Positions 1 to 8,087 of a stretch of DNA of 64,000 bases are shown here, in pieces. The first letter of the stretch is position 1. Each line of letters begins with the position of its first letter. The notes beneath the pieces are model-generated. The model was not told where the DNA came from. It did not search any database and saw only the letters and a program-made list of their open reading frames with translations. The DNA comes from Anaerostipes hominis (ex Lee et al. 2021) (GTDB lineage Bacteria; Bacillota; Clostridia; Lachnospirales; Lachnospiraceae): positions 1 to 64,000 of the forward strand of contig NZ_NQOG01000003.1 of NCBI RefSeq assembly GCF_002270485.1, written 5' to 3'. The position numbers were made by a program, and so were the translations under genes.

Positions 1-70
1 GCCCACTCACCTCCTCGTGATTTGTAGTATACCGAGTTCCCTACAAAGAAGAATTATAAAGAAAAAATAA

Positions 71-108
71 GCTCAGGGAAATATTTTCATAACGTTTTGT
101 GCCTGAGC
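71..108 (+). promoter_or_regulatory. Hairpin upstream of the DUF6465-like gene
   Basis: GCTCAGG (71-77) can pair with CCTGAGC (102-108) across an AT-rich loop, directly before the purine-rich ribosome binding region at 110-120. It may modulate translation of the small gene that follows. The stem is short and nothing else supports a function. Confidence 0.25.
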
Positions 109-132
109 GAAGCGAAAGGAATGGATATAAAT

Positions 133-351
133 ATGAAAATCTATACAGAGGTACAGTTTCAGAGTCACAATGTGCTCGTCGCAGATGTGGAAAAGACAGT
201 GAAGGAGGACATTAAATCAAAAGGTGTGAAATTAAATTCCCTGTCATCATTGGAAATCTATTATCAGCCGGAAAATTTGTCTGTATTTTATGTGGCCAAA
301 GCAAAAGACGGCACTTCTATCTCTAATGACGAACCGCTGAGCATTGAATAA
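133..351 (+). CDS. Small conserved protein, DUF6465-like
   Basis: A 72-residue protein starting MKIYTEVQF. It resembles, from memory, the small DUF6465 family of Lachnospiraceae, which has unknown function, a beta-strand start and a mid-protein 'YYQPEN' type segment. No signal peptide, membrane segment or catalytic motif is visible. The start at 133 is preferred over the in-frame ATG at 121 because relatives begin MKIY and because the purine-rich AAAGGA (115-120) touches the 121 start directly. The gene stands alone and is followed by a clear terminator at 389-425. Family assignment is moderate; function is unknown. Confidence 0.6.
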   Translation: MKIYTEVQFQSHNVLVADVEKTVKEDIKSKGVKLNSLSSLEIYYQPENLSVFYVAKAKDGTSISNDEPLSIE

Positions 352-388
352 CTCAGATATTATAGCTACATAATCATGTTTTAAACCG

Positions 389-425
389 GGACTGCTGTGC
401 GGAAAAAGTACAGCAGTTCTTTTTG
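389..425 (+). terminator. Rho-independent terminator after the DUF6465-like gene
   Basis: GGACTGCTGT (389-398) pairs with ACAGCAGTTC (410-419), followed by a short T-run. It sits 38 bases after the stop codon of the small gene. Confidence 0.75.
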
Positions 426-428
426 TCA

Positions 429-600
429 GAACAAAGTGGGCATGCCTACTTCAACTCCCCAGCCCCTCAATCTTTGAGGGGCTTGACAACTTTGCGTGCC
501 AGATGCGATTTGCCAAAGGCAAATGATTTCCTTACGCATCTATGTACAACCCGCGGAGCGTTTTTATTTCATAGGGAAGGTCGTAGAACTTTCCTATGAA
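429..600 (+). repeat. Dispersed structured repeat, copy A
   Basis: A ~155-bp segment (429-582) that recurs with roughly 85-90% identity by eye, inverted, at 13718-13876. Its last ~50 bases recur at 7998-8050. It contains a hairpin GCCCCTC/GAGGGGC (about 461-482), a nested hairpin with ATTTGCC/GGCAAAT inside GATGCG/CGCATC (about 508-542), and an end hairpin TTCATAGG.../...CCTATGAA (567-600). The end abuts the terminator of the minus-strand BlaI gene. It carries no convincing ORF. It could be a MITE-like element or a repeated structured RNA. Confidence 0.75.
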
Positions 601-631
601 AAAAAGAGCCAGTCTTTGAAATATCTGGCTC
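597..631 (-). terminator. Terminator of the BlaI-type gene
   Basis: On the minus strand GAGCCAG (631-625) pairs with CTGGCTC (612-606), followed by an uninterrupted T-run (605-597), 62 bases after the blaI-like stop codon. Confidence 0.8.
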
Positions 632-692
632 ATAGTCTAAATCATCATATGACAATACTGATTGATGTACAGAAAGAATCTTCCTGCAGTTT

Positions 693-1070
693 TTATTCTT
701 CCGGCTCATTAAATACTTTTCGAAGATACTCTTCTTTCTCCTTGGGCAGTTTACCTCCATTTAAAGTTTTTATCAGTGCTACTTTAGAACCCCCGTACCA
801 AAAATCAATCATTTTCTGTACCTGTTCTCTTTTGTATTTTTTTTCGTCGACCAAAGGTTTGAGATAAGAAAATCTTCCTCTTCTCTCAATTTTAACGAAT
901 CCTTTTCCTTCGATGCTTGTTAAAAACGTACGGACCGTTGATCTTTTTGCATCCCAGTCAAACATTTCTTTCAGTTTATCCTGAAGATCCTGGATGGAAA
1001 TCTCCTGATTCTCGGCCCACACACATTTCATAATCAGTTTTTCCCGGTTTGTCAAATCTCTGTCTATCAT
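693..1070 (-). CDS. BlaI/MecI/CopY family transcriptional repressor
   Basis: A 125-residue protein with the BlaI-family layout: a winged helix-turn-helix (residues ~5-75, containing LTNREKLIMKCVW and KRSTVRTFLTSIEGKGF) and a C-terminal dimerisation half. Family members repress beta-lactamase, mecA or copper-export genes and are inactivated by proteolysis by a BlaR1 membrane sensor, or by metal in CopY. No BlaR1-type peptidase, beta-lactamase of the matching kind or copper ATPase is adjacent, so its signal and targets are unknown. It has its own sigma-A promoter (1119-1147) and a terminator (597-631), so it is monocistronic. The ATG is preceded by AAGGAG (minus strand, just upstream of 1070). 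Confidence 0.85.
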   Translation of the reverse strand: MIDRDLTNREKLIMKCVWAENQEISIQDLQDKLKEMFDWDAKRSTVRTFLTSIEGKGFVKIERRGRFSYLKPLVDEKKYKREQVQKMIDFWYGGSKVALIKTLNGGKLPKEKEEYLRKVFNEPEE

Positions 1071-1118
1071 CGGCGCCTCTCCTTATTATTCATTTAATCA
1101 ATTAACTTTATTTTGTAA

Positions 1119-1147
1119 ATTATATCATATTATTTCCTGGTTTTCAA
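1119..1147 (-). promoter_or_regulatory. Sigma-A promoter of the BlaI-type gene
   Basis: Minus strand TTGAAA (1147-1142), 17-bp spacer, TATAAT (1124-1119), placing the start of transcription about 40 bases before the start codon. Confidence 0.75.
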
Positions 1148-1172
1148 GTTTTAAATGCAGATACTTCAAAAA

Positions 1173-1230
1173 AAATGCCAAAAAAAGAGAAAACACAGTT
1201 TTTTTCTGCGTTTTTCTTTTTTTGGCATTT
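1173..1230. repeat. Long A/T-rich inverted repeat between divergent genes
   Basis: AAATGCCAAAAAAAG (1173-1187) pairs with CTTTTTTTGGCATTT (1216-1230), with partial inner pairing around CACAG/CTGCG. It looks like a bidirectional terminator but lies between two divergent genes (BlaI-type and YmaF) and so has no obvious transcript to end. It may be a relic of a lost gene or may insulate the two promoters. The rest of the 1071-1462 gap holds only the two promoters. Confidence 0.5.
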
Positions 1231-1410
1231 GACCAGTTTTTTGCTTATTCCTCAAAAGTTCTGATTGTCCATGTGATTTCACCTCGGTAATTAATCGAAA
1301 AAAAGACTTATGAAAACACAATCAGCACTCCGTAGAATTAATCTTTGACTTCATTATTTAGAAGGAATTTTCTTTTTTTATTTCCAGTATATTCATTCCC
1401 TTTTTGTCGA

Positions 1411-1440
1411 TTGTGCATATTATATGATTGTAACTATAAT
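1411..1440 (+). promoter_or_regulatory. Promoter of the ymaF-like gene
   Basis: TTGTGC (1411-1416), 18-bp spacer, TATAAT (1435-1440), with a GAAAGGAAG ribosome binding site at ~1449-1457 before the ATG at 1463. Confidence 0.6.
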
Positions 1441-1462
1441 CAATAACTGAAAGGAAGTAATT

Positions 1463-1807
1463 ATGAGCCAAAATATAAATAGCAAACCTTGTACCCCAAA
1501 ACAGCATAACCATGAAGTGTTAGGCAGCACCAAAATTGCAGGATGCTGTGATTACGCGCATAATCACAGATTTGCTACGGTATCAAGCAATGCCATTCCA
1601 TGCGATGGAAGCCATGTTCATGAAATCAAATTTACCACGGATTCCTGTGATGGACATCATCACGAATTCTGCGGAACATCCGGTCCGGCCATTGATGTAG
1701 GCTGCGGCCGCCATGTGCATTTTGTTGCAGGATGCACCTCTACTGACGCAGGGCACAAACATGAATTTGTCGTTGCCACTCTGATAGAAGACCCTGTTTG
1801 TGAATAA
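1463..1807 (+). CDS. ymaF: YmaF family His/Cys-rich protein
   Basis: A 114-residue protein matching the YmaF family (named after Bacillus subtilis YmaF), recognised by the repeated pattern of short segments each carrying an HxH motif and by the ending of the type HEFVVATLIEDP. I count six HxH motifs, 13 His and 9 Cys, which suggests metal binding; the cysteine content seems higher than in the Bacillus protein as I remember it, giving His/Cys clusters. No signal peptide or membrane segment. It has its own promoter and is convergent with the PRD regulator. Function of the family is not established; a metal-handling role is inference. Confidence 0.75.
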   Translation: MSQNINSKPCTPKQHNHEVLGSTKIAGCCDYAHNHRFATVSSNAIPCDGSHVHEIKFTTDSCDGHHHEFCGTSGPAIDVGCGRHVHFVAGCTSTDAGHKHEFVVATLIEDPVCE

Positions 1808-1813
1808 CTTTTT

Positions 1814-1833
1814 CCCCGGCGTAACAGCCGGGG
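1814..1833. terminator. GC-rich hairpin between convergent genes
   Basis: CCCCGGC (1814-1820) pairs with GCCGGGG (1827-1833) between the stop codons of ymaF (+) and the PRD regulator (-). Flanking T/A tracts are modest on both strands, so it may serve as a weak bidirectional terminator. Confidence 0.5.
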
Positions 1834-1837
1834 AATC

Positions 1838-3910
1838 TTAAGATCTTTTTCTCTTTTCATCAAAAATTAATGTATCATATATTTCTTGTGCTGTATTGCA
1901 GTTTAAAATCATTTTCAGCCGATTTTGTTCCTTTCCCACAGCCACGATTTCTTTTATCAGATCCAGATACTCTTTCTCGCCTGTACATGCAAAACAAAAG
2001 ATAAGATTCACCTTAGCTTTATCCTTTTGAAATGATATTCCGTCCTTACAGACCAGCAGACTTAATCCATCCTTTATAACACCGGAATCTTTTCCTGCAT
2101 GAGCCAATGCAACCCCCCGGCTTACCACAATATAGTCTCCGTACTCTTCTACCTTTTGTATTGCTTCTTCCGCATACCTTTGTTCTATATACCCAAATTG
2201 CTCAAGCGGTTCAGCCGAACGTTTGATTGCCTCCTTCCAATGACAGGAAGCCGTTTTGATGGCAATGAAGTCTTTTTTCAAAAGTTCTGCCATAGCATTT
2301 TCTTTTTTTAGAGGTTTTTTCATCTCCATAAGGATTGCTTCAATCTTATCGTAAGTTTCCGCTGATAATTTATCATCATCCATTAAATCCTGAAGATCCC
2401 CCAGTAATTTTTTCTTTTTCTTTTCTATTGGCAGATTAATTTGTTTCTGGCTTTGAAACACTTCCTTTTGGATCAGATTCAAATCTCTCATAGTCAAAAA
2501 AGGATTGACTGTAATTACCTTATACTCGTCTGCTTCAATATGTACCGTCGATAAGATAAAATCAATCTTCCTCTCCATCTGTTCCAGCTCACCGATGACT
2601 TCACCTGCCGCAAGCACTCCTACAATTTCAAAATCAAAATAGTTCTTGATTTGTGCTTCCAGATATTTTCCGGTAGCCATACTTCCCGGACATACGATCA
2701 CAATGGAAAGTTTCGGGATATAATATCTCCGGTTTCGGATGACAGCAACGCAAATATGAATAACGATTGATTTTTTCATGTTGCTGCTCAGCTTATAAGA
2801 TAAAAAGGATTCTAAAATATAAGAATATTTCTCTACTAATGTCTCCAGCAGTTCATAGTTCATAGGCAGGTCATAATTTTTAGGAATTTCAACTTCATAG
2901 TTTCCCCAATCCTTCATGCTTTTAATATGCATCAAAAGTGAATCAATCAGCTTGTCATCATTGGTCAATTCTAAACGCAGCTCCTGATCAATTTTTGATA
3001 CAAAGAACATGATGACCTTATAAAGCTCAACTTCGTCTACTGTCTTTACAAACGAGTATAAATTATTTTTCTCAATATAGTCTCTGAAGCAGTCGATCAT
3101 TTTTTCTGTAACCGGAACGTCTAACATATATCCTGCATAGAGCATCATATGATCAATATTTGTTAATTTCATCCTTTCTGTAACCACTTTGTCTGCTTCG
3201 TCATGATCCCGTTCCCGAAAGTTAAAGGCTGTAAATAAATATAAGACAATATCATAAAAGATGTCTTCAATAAAAACCAGATTGTTTATTTTCATATAAT
3301 CCTGCATATAGGAAAATAATTCAGAGAACGTATATTTAATTTTCATTTTCTTAAGCATCATTCTCTGAAAAAATCCATCATTTTTAATGTTGACCGCAAT
3401 TTTTTTGTATAGTGAGACAAGCAGCTCCAAAGATGCCTCATAGCTGCATGATAATTTAATTCCTTTTCCACTGTCCAGGATGAGTTCTGCATCGCTGTTT
3501 CTTAAAATCTGTTTCATTGCGTCAACATCGCTCATAATTGTTATACGGCTTACAAAAAGTTCCTCTGCAAACCGGTGCATCGTTGTATAATGGGGATTTG
3601 CGATTAATTCAAGCATAATATAAATCTGCCGCTCTTCCGGTGACAGCTTATACATATACATATCCATCTGATATAAATGCTCTTCAATTTTTTCTCTGTC
3701 GAACAGTCCTCCGATCTTCAGGTTTCCGTCCTCTGTTATGAAAATTTCTCCCATTGAGATTGTCTTAAGAAAATCATTGATCTCATTGATATCATTCTTC
3801 AATGTTCTCCTGGAGATATCATACCGGGACATAAACTGCTTTGCCGATACATCGTCTTCTTTGGACTTCAAAATTCCCTGCATAATCTCAGTGCTTCGTC
3901 GTTTCATCAC
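1838..3910 (-). CDS. PRD-containing PTS-controlled transcriptional regulator (MtlR/BglG type)
   Basis: A 690-residue multidomain regulator. Visible in order: N-terminal helix-turn-helix (~10-55, SRRTLKNDI), a second HTH/Mga-like region (~85-165), two PTS regulation domains (~190-410), an EIIB-like domain (~415-500, with Cys in IVIVCPGSMAT), and a C-terminal EIIA-like domain (~545-685, putative phospho-His in GVALAHAG). Such proteins activate PTS operons when phosphorylated by HPr and not by their cognate EIIB. It is the last gene downstream of the Gat-type PTS genes and is separated from eiiA by a terminator-like hairpin (3944-3974) that would lower its expression relative to the transporter. 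The cognate sugar is that of the operon. Length and domains are intact. Confidence 0.85.
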   Translation of the reverse strand: MMKRRSTEIMQGILKSKEDDVSAKQFMSRYDISRRTLKNDINEINDFLKTISMGEIFITEDGNLKIGGLFDREKIEEHLYQMDMYMYKLSPEERQIYIMLELIANPHYTTMHRFAEELFVSRITIMSDVDAMKQILRNSDAELILDSGKGIKLSCSYEASLELLVSLYKKIAVNIKNDGFFQRMMLKKMKIKYTFSELFSYMQDYMKINNLVFIEDIFYDIVLYLFTAFNFRERDHDEADKVVTERMKLTNIDHMMLYAGYMLDVPVTEKMIDCFRDYIEKNNLYSFVKTVDEVELYKVIMFFVSKIDQELRLELTNDDKLIDSLLMHIKSMKDWGNYEVEIPKNYDLPMNYELLETLVEKYSYILESFLSYKLSSNMKKSIVIHICVAVIRNRRYYIPKLSIVIVCPGSMATGKYLEAQIKNYFDFEIVGVLAAGEVIGELEQMERKIDFILSTVHIEADEYKVITVNPFLTMRDLNLIQKEVFQSQKQINLPIEKKKKKLLGDLQDLMDDDKLSAETYDKIEAILMEMKKPLKKENAMAELLKKDFIAIKTASCHWKEAIKRSAEPLEQFGYIEQRYAEEAIQKVEEYGDYIVVSRGVALAHAGKDSGVIKDGLSLLVCKDGISFQKDKAKVNLIFCFACTGEKEYLDLIKEIVAVGKEQNRLKMILNCNTAQEIYDTLIFDEKRKRS

Positions 3911-3943
3911 ATATCACTTTCCTAATTTAAAAGAAAAGAAAGA

Positions 3944-3974
3944 GACATTATAGATCATGTCTTTCTATAATGTC
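3944..3974 (-). terminator. Terminator-like hairpin between EIIA and regulator genes
   Basis: A perfect 10-bp inverted repeat, GACATTATAG (3944-3953) and CTATAATGTC (3965-3974). On the minus strand it is followed by a pyrimidine/T-rich tract (3943-3924), so it can act as an attenuator between the PTS genes and the regulator gene. Confidence 0.6.
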
Positions 3975-3990
3975 ATTTTCCTTTTTAAGT

Positions 3991-4476
3991 TTATCCTAAT
4001 TTTGTCTGCAGAAATTTCGTAATATCTTCCAGCTTCATGGTGCTGCATTTTTCCAGGCTGCCTTCATCCAGTACAAACTGCATTAATTTCTGGAGAAACT
4101 CTAAATGATCATCTGCTCCTTTGATTGCCAGATTAAACACTAATCTCGTATCAATATACTCTTCGCTGTCATCCATCCGGTAAAACCGGACCGGTTTGTC
4201 TAATCTCAAAAAGCAGATACAGTTTTCCTTAATCCCCTCCGCCTTACTGTGCGGGATAGCCACCGGTATGCCGGCCGGCAGACCTGTCGGATACTCTTTC
4301 TCTCTTTCAATGCAGGAATCTGTAAATGATCTGCTGACACTTCCATTCTCCATCATACATTTTCCACAAAGCCATATCGCTTCTTCCCAGTCTTTTGCAC
4401 TTCCTTCTGTCGCCAAGTATATATTTTTTGAACTCACTGCGGTCACTCCTTTGTTTTTTCCGTCTCTACATTCCAA
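3991..4476 (-). CDS. gatA: PTS EIIA component, fructose/galactitol superfamily
   Basis: A 161-residue cytoplasmic EIIA of the PTS_EIIA_2 fold. The active-site histidine sits in the motif VAIPHSKAEG near residue 75, which accepts phosphate from HPr and passes it to EIIB. It overlaps the upstream eiiC gene by 11 bases, indicating translational coupling. It belongs to the polyol operon 7793-1838. The gatA symbol is by family resemblance; the exact substrate is not proven. Confidence 0.85.
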   Translation of the reverse strand: MECRDGKNKGVTAVSSKNIYLATEGSAKDWEEAIWLCGKCMMENGSVSRSFTDSCIEREKEYPTGLPAGIPVAIPHSKAEGIKENCICFLRLDKPVRFYRMDDSEEYIDTRLVFNLAIKGADDHLEFLQKLMQFVLDEGSLEKCSTMKLEDITKFLQTKLG

Positions 4477-5725
4477 ATAATTTACTGATAAAGCAGATGA
4501 TCACAGTACCCAGGTTATAGCCAAATGAACCGTCTGCTACAAGCCCCTGTATCTTCAGTCCTGTCACAGAGAGCATCTTTGTGCACTCCGGCACAAACAT
4601 ATTGACAAAGAATGTGATCAAAAACATAGATGTAATTGAACATATCAGACTTCTGAGCAGATTTCCTTTGCTGGCCAGCACACACATAACTGTTGTGTAG
4701 CATACGATTCCCAGTAAGCCAATAGGGAAGTACACCATGTTCGGAATAATAAATGCAAATAAAATCGTAATCGGAATACAGATAGCGGTACATGTAATGC
4801 ACGCCGGATCACCCAGCCCTAAAGCCACATCCATGCCGATAAATAATTCTGCATCTTCACCCATATGCTTTTTCATATATGCACTCGCCGCATTTCCGAT
4901 CGGTGTAAGTCCCTCCATCATAATTGATACCATTCTTGGGATCAAGATCAGAACGCTCGCAATCCCCATACCGATTCCAAAGACTGTTGTCGGCGCCTGC
5001 CTTGTAAGCAGTCCCAAAAAGATGCCTACGATCAATCCTACAAAAGCAGGATCACCGAAGAACCCTAATTTTTCTTCCAGCTTCTTCATATCAATATCAA
5101 TATCTTTGATCCCGGGTATATGGTCGACCAGCTTATTAACAGCCCATGACAGCGGATACATAAATGTAGTAAAGGACAGCGTCGAACAGGTAGTTCCGTC
5201 AAGTCCAAAAAAATCCTGCCAATGATGTGCGATTGCCTGGCCTGCATATAGTGCAGCTATGGAAAGGCCCACCGTGATGGCAAGTCCCAGGAGTGCATTT
5301 CCCCATAATGCGTATGCCAATGCTCCGGGGATCAGGAAATGAATATAATTCCATATATCTACATTCAGCACTTTGGTCAGTCCGGCTCTAAGCAGAATAA
5401 AGTTTGCGATTACAATGAGCGGCACTGCGATCGGTGCAAACGGCACTGTCCACGACGCACCTCCCACCGCTGCAAATCCAATATCCGCAGCAGTAAAACC
5501 GCTTCCCATTTTTTGATAATATTCCGTGATTGGCTGAATTGTTGTCGTCAGCAGCCCTACTGTTAAACTTAATCCCTGAAACCCGATTCCTACCATTAAT
5601 CCGGCTTTTAACGATGCCCCAAATTTCATTCGGAACACAAGTCCTAAAATACAGATCATGATCGGCAGCAATGCCACAGCGCCCATATTTAACAGAGCCT
5701 GCACCGCTTTTAATAAAATGTCCAT
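4466..5725 (-). CDS. gatC: PTS galactitol-type EIIC membrane permease
   Basis: A 419-residue polytopic membrane protein of the EIIC-GAT family, with about ten hydrophobic segments. The segment TAADIGFAAVGGAS and the stretch around GDPACITCTAICIPI are typical of GatC-like permeases, which import a polyol and hold it for phosphorylation by EIIB. It is flanked by EIIB (5761) and EIIA (overlapping). Relatives include galactitol and also other polyol carriers, so the sugar cannot be read from this protein alone. Confidence 0.87.
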   Translation of the reverse strand: MDILLKAVQALLNMGAVALLPIMICILGLVFRMKFGASLKAGLMVGIGFQGLSLTVGLLTTTIQPITEYYQKMGSGFTAADIGFAAVGGASWTVPFAPIAVPLIVIANFILLRAGLTKVLNVDIWNYIHFLIPGALAYALWGNALLGLAITVGLSIAALYAGQAIAHHWQDFFGLDGTTCSTLSFTTFMYPLSWAVNKLVDHIPGIKDIDIDMKKLEEKLGFFGDPAFVGLIVGIFLGLLTRQAPTTVFGIGMGIASVLILIPRMVSIMMEGLTPIGNAASAYMKKHMGEDAELFIGMDVALGLGDPACITCTAICIPITILFAFIIPNMVYFPIGLLGIVCYTTVMCVLASKGNLLRSLICSITSMFLITFFVNMFVPECTKMLSVTGLKIQGLVADGSFGYNLGTVIICFISKLFGM

Positions 5726-5760
5726 ACCTTCTTCCTCCTATCTCTTCTAAAATATGATCA

Positions 5761-6063
5761 TCAGTTTTCATTCTGCAGTCTGTGACATGTATCTATGATT
5801 TCGTCTCTGATCTTATCCTCATTGATCCCTGAGATCAGCCCAAACACTTTGATAAGCGGTTTATCCAATTTCTGCCGGTAGTTTGTTGTCACCATGACAA
5901 TATCTACATCTGCCTGTTTAGCCGGAATTTCTGTCATCGTACTTTTAATGATCTTTGCGGGAATCCCTGCATCCCTGCAGATTTTCTTTACAGCTTCCTG
6001 TGCTACGGTGGAAGTTGCCACTCCGCTTCCGCATGCTACTAATATTTTTAATTCTTTTGCCAT
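5761..6063 (-). CDS. gatB: PTS galactitol-type EIIB component
   Basis: A 100-residue EIIB with the phospho-cysteine loop near the N-terminus (KILVACGSGVATSTVAQE, Cys ~11). It transfers phosphate from EIIA to the incoming polyol at the EIIC permease. Located between the dehydrogenase and EIIC genes, 12 bases downstream of the dehydrogenase stop codon. The length is usual for the family. Confidence 0.87.
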   Translation of the reverse strand: MAKELKILVACGSGVATSTVAQEAVKKICRDAGIPAKIIKSTMTEIPAKQADVDIVMVTTNYRQKLDKPLIKVFGLISGINEDKIRDEIIDTCHRLQNEN

Positions 6064-6075
6064 AACATTCGTCTC

Positions 6076-7119
6076 CTATTCTTCTTCGTTTGGAAGCAAT
6101 ACAACTTTGATCGCTTCTCCTGTTTTTGTTAACTCAATACCTTTTTGTATCTCACTTAAAGGCAGTACATGCGTTATAAATTTTTCCGTAGGAAATGCAT
6201 CAGAGATTGCCAGCTCATAGGATTTCTGTACCTGCATGCTGTTAGCTCCGTAATGTCCGTAAATCCACAGACTGTTATAGTGGATATAGTTTGAATCGAT
6301 CTCTGTCACCGCACCTTTGGCCACTCCGCCGAAAAATACGATGATCCCTCCTTTTTTTGCCATAAAAACTGCCTGAGACTGGGCAGCCGTTGACGGATTT
6401 GCTGAAATCACTTTTTCCGCTCCTCTGCCGCCGGTCAATCTTTTCACAGCTTCAACCGGATCTTCTTTTGTACTGTTTACTGTATAGTCTACACCGAACT
6501 GTTTTGCCGTTTCTAAACGTTTATCATTAATCTCCACCATGATTACCTTTCCGGCCCCGCGGATCTTTGCTAATTGTGAATGAAAACAGCCGATTGGACC
6601 GGCCCCAATGATCACCACCGTGTCTCCAAGTGTGACATTTATATTCTCCTGGCATGCATAGACAGATGATAATGGTTCTCCCAGCGATGCGCTCTTATAG
6701 TCAACACCGTCCGGGATTGGATATACGGCATCCGCATTAAGCTGCTCCGGCGGCACCGGCAGATAATCTGCAAATCCTCCCTGACGGTTCGCGTAATCTC
6801 CTGCATTTTCACAATTTTCGCTGTGGCCGCTCCTGCACGCTTCACATTTCAGACAATGTTCCACAGGATAAACATAGAGACGGTCTCCCACTGCATATGT
6901 ATCAGCCTCCGGCGAAACTTCTGCGACTTCACCGACAACCTCGTGTCCATAAATGTGAGGATAATCTCCTTTTCTTGAATCTGTTGTTAAATTTCTAATA
7001 TCTGAACCACACAGCCCAATAGCTTTTACCTTTAATAAAAGCCCGCCTGCCGGACACTCCGGCCTTTGAACCTCCTCTACTCTGATATCATTTGGTCCGT
7101 ACATCACTGCTGCTTTCAT
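6076..7119 (-). CDS. gatD: Zinc-dependent polyol-phosphate dehydrogenase (galactitol-1-phosphate 5-dehydrogenase-like)
   Basis: A 347-residue medium-chain dehydrogenase. The catalytic-zinc site is visible around CGSDIRN and GHEVVGEV, the structural-zinc cysteines in CLKCEACRSGHSENC (~90-104), and the Rossmann NAD site in VVIIGAGPIGC (~168). It should oxidise the phosphorylated polyol delivered by the PTS to a ketose phosphate. It lies between the aldolase (2-base gap) and eiiB in one operon. GatD is the closest function I recognise; because the next enzyme is a FucA-type aldolase rather than GatYZ, the true substrate may be another polyol phosphate. Confidence 0.8.
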   Translation of the reverse strand: MKAAVMYGPNDIRVEEVQRPECPAGGLLLKVKAIGLCGSDIRNLTTDSRKGDYPHIYGHEVVGEVAEVSPEADTYAVGDRLYVYPVEHCLKCEACRSGHSENCENAGDYANRQGGFADYLPVPPEQLNADAVYPIPDGVDYKSASLGEPLSSVYACQENINVTLGDTVVIIGAGPIGCFHSQLAKIRGAGKVIMVEINDKRLETAKQFGVDYTVNSTKEDPVEAVKRLTGGRGAEKVISANPSTAAQSQAVFMAKKGGIIVFFGGVAKGAVTEIDSNYIHYNSLWIYGHYGANSMQVQKSYELAISDAFPTEKFITHVLPLSEIQKGIELTKTGEAIKVVLLPNEEE

Positions 7120-7121
7120 CC

Positions 7122-7793
7122 TTACATCTCCCTTCTGTTTTTTAATCTGTTTCTTCTGCTCCCGGGATGATGTTCAAATAGGGATTCTAATTTATCATCC
7201 GGAATATCTGTGATGGTTCCGACTTCGCCTGCAATTTTCGCAATTTTTAATACTTCTTCTGCAGCCTCAATTATTTTTACAGCGTCTTCCAGCGTATTGC
7301 CTACCGCTACACATCCATGATTTCCCAACAGGACCAGATCATGTTCTTTCATTGCCTCATCAATCCCGTCTGCAATATGTACAGTGCCCGCCTCTCCATA
7401 CGGCAGACAGGGAATTTCTTCAAACACCAGAGAAAATGTGGTGGAACACTTTAACCTGATGGTTTTGTTGCAGTACGCATATGCTGTTAAGTAAGGAGCA
7501 TGGATATGTGCAACTGCGCTGCAGTCAGGTCTGGCTTTTAATGCGGCCTCATGGAGCAGATATTCACTGGAGCGGCTGACGCTTCCTCCGATCTGTTCTC
7601 CGTCCTTTACAACTGCCACCATATCTTCATCAAGGAAGGCTTTTCTTGTCCCTGAAGGTGTAATATATAATTCTCCGGTTTCACGGTCCAGAATTGAAAT
7701 ATTTCCTTCAAGTGTATTGACCAGCCCTTTGGAATCTAATAATTTTGCATATAAAACTATCTCTTTTTTTATACTGTTCACCTTGTTCACCAT
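7122..7793 (-). CDS. Class II (zinc) aldolase/adducin family, L-fuculose-phosphate aldolase-like
   Basis: A 223-residue protein of the FucA/AraD fold. Zinc ligands are visible in VAHIHAPYLTAY (two His, ~95) and in LLGNHGC (His ~157); the catalytic Glu is probably in the 75-80 region (SRSSEYLLHE). Family members cleave ketose-1-phosphates to DHAP plus an aldehyde, or epimerise ribulose-5-phosphate. It is the first gene of the polyol operon, with AAGGAG (7801-7806) upstream and a strong promoter at 7862-7890. Sugar specificity is not determinable by eye. Confidence 0.83.
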   Translation of the reverse strand: MVNKVNSIKKEIVLYAKLLDSKGLVNTLEGNISILDRETGELYITPSGTRKAFLDEDMVAVVKDGEQIGGSVSRSSEYLLHEAALKARPDCSAVAHIHAPYLTAYAYCNKTIRLKCSTTFSLVFEEIPCLPYGEAGTVHIADGIDEAMKEHDLVLLGNHGCVAVGNTLEDAVKIIEAAEEVLKIAKIAGEVGTITDIPDDKLESLFEHHPGSRRNRLKNRREM

Positions 7794-7861
7794 TTTAATC
7801 TCCTTATGAAATGGATCTCTTTTTACGTTTACGGTAACTGTTGTCCTGCAGGTATGAATTT

Positions 7862-7890
7862 AGTATATCGTTCACACTTTACCCCAGCAA
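7862..7890 (-). promoter_or_regulatory. Promoter of the polyol PTS operon
   Basis: Minus strand TTGCTG (7890-7885), 17-bp spacer, TATACT (7867-7862). It leaves a leader of about 60 bases before the aldolase start codon at 7793. Confidence 0.65.
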
Positions 7891-7920
7891 GACAAAAGCC
7901 TTACCTCATGGATGACAGTA

Positions 7921-7942
7921 TTTTTTACTATCTGGTAAAAAA
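7921..7942. promoter_or_regulatory. Inverted repeat upstream of the polyol promoter
   Basis: TTTTTTAC (7921-7928) and GTAAAAAA (7935-7942) form a perfect 8-bp inverted repeat ~30 bases upstream of the -35 box, a position suiting an activator site for the PRD regulator encoded at the operon end. The assignment is inference. Confidence 0.35.
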
Positions 7943-7997
7943 CAGGGCCGTGGTTTTGTTCAAAATCTAACCAGCTTTGCAAGTCTGTGTGTATCCT

Positions 7998-8050
7998 GGC
8001 GGAGCGCTTTTTATTTCATAGGGAAGGTCGTAGAACATTCCTATGAAATA
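7998..8050 (+). repeat. Dispersed repeat, short copy C
   Basis: About 50 bases matching the last third of copy A (GCGGAGCG, T-run, then the inverted repeat ending CCTATGAAAT). As in copy A, it directly abuts the terminator of a minus-strand gene. The rest of the repeat is missing. Confidence 0.65.
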
Positions 8051-8075
8051 AAAAAAGAGCCGCAATCACTGCGGC
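8048..8075 (-). terminator. Terminator of the glycerol-1-phosphate dehydrogenase gene
   Basis: Minus strand GCCGCA (8075-8070), loop GTGAT-like, TGCGGC (8064-8059), then a T-run with one C (8058-8048), 13 bases after the stop codon. Confidence 0.75.
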
Positions 8076-8087
8076 CCCCACTTAAAC

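Noticed and set aside
7921-7942. Possible RAT antiterminator RNA for the PRD regulator
   Set aside because: It lies upstream of the promoter, so it would not be transcribed; kept only as a possible DNA operator.
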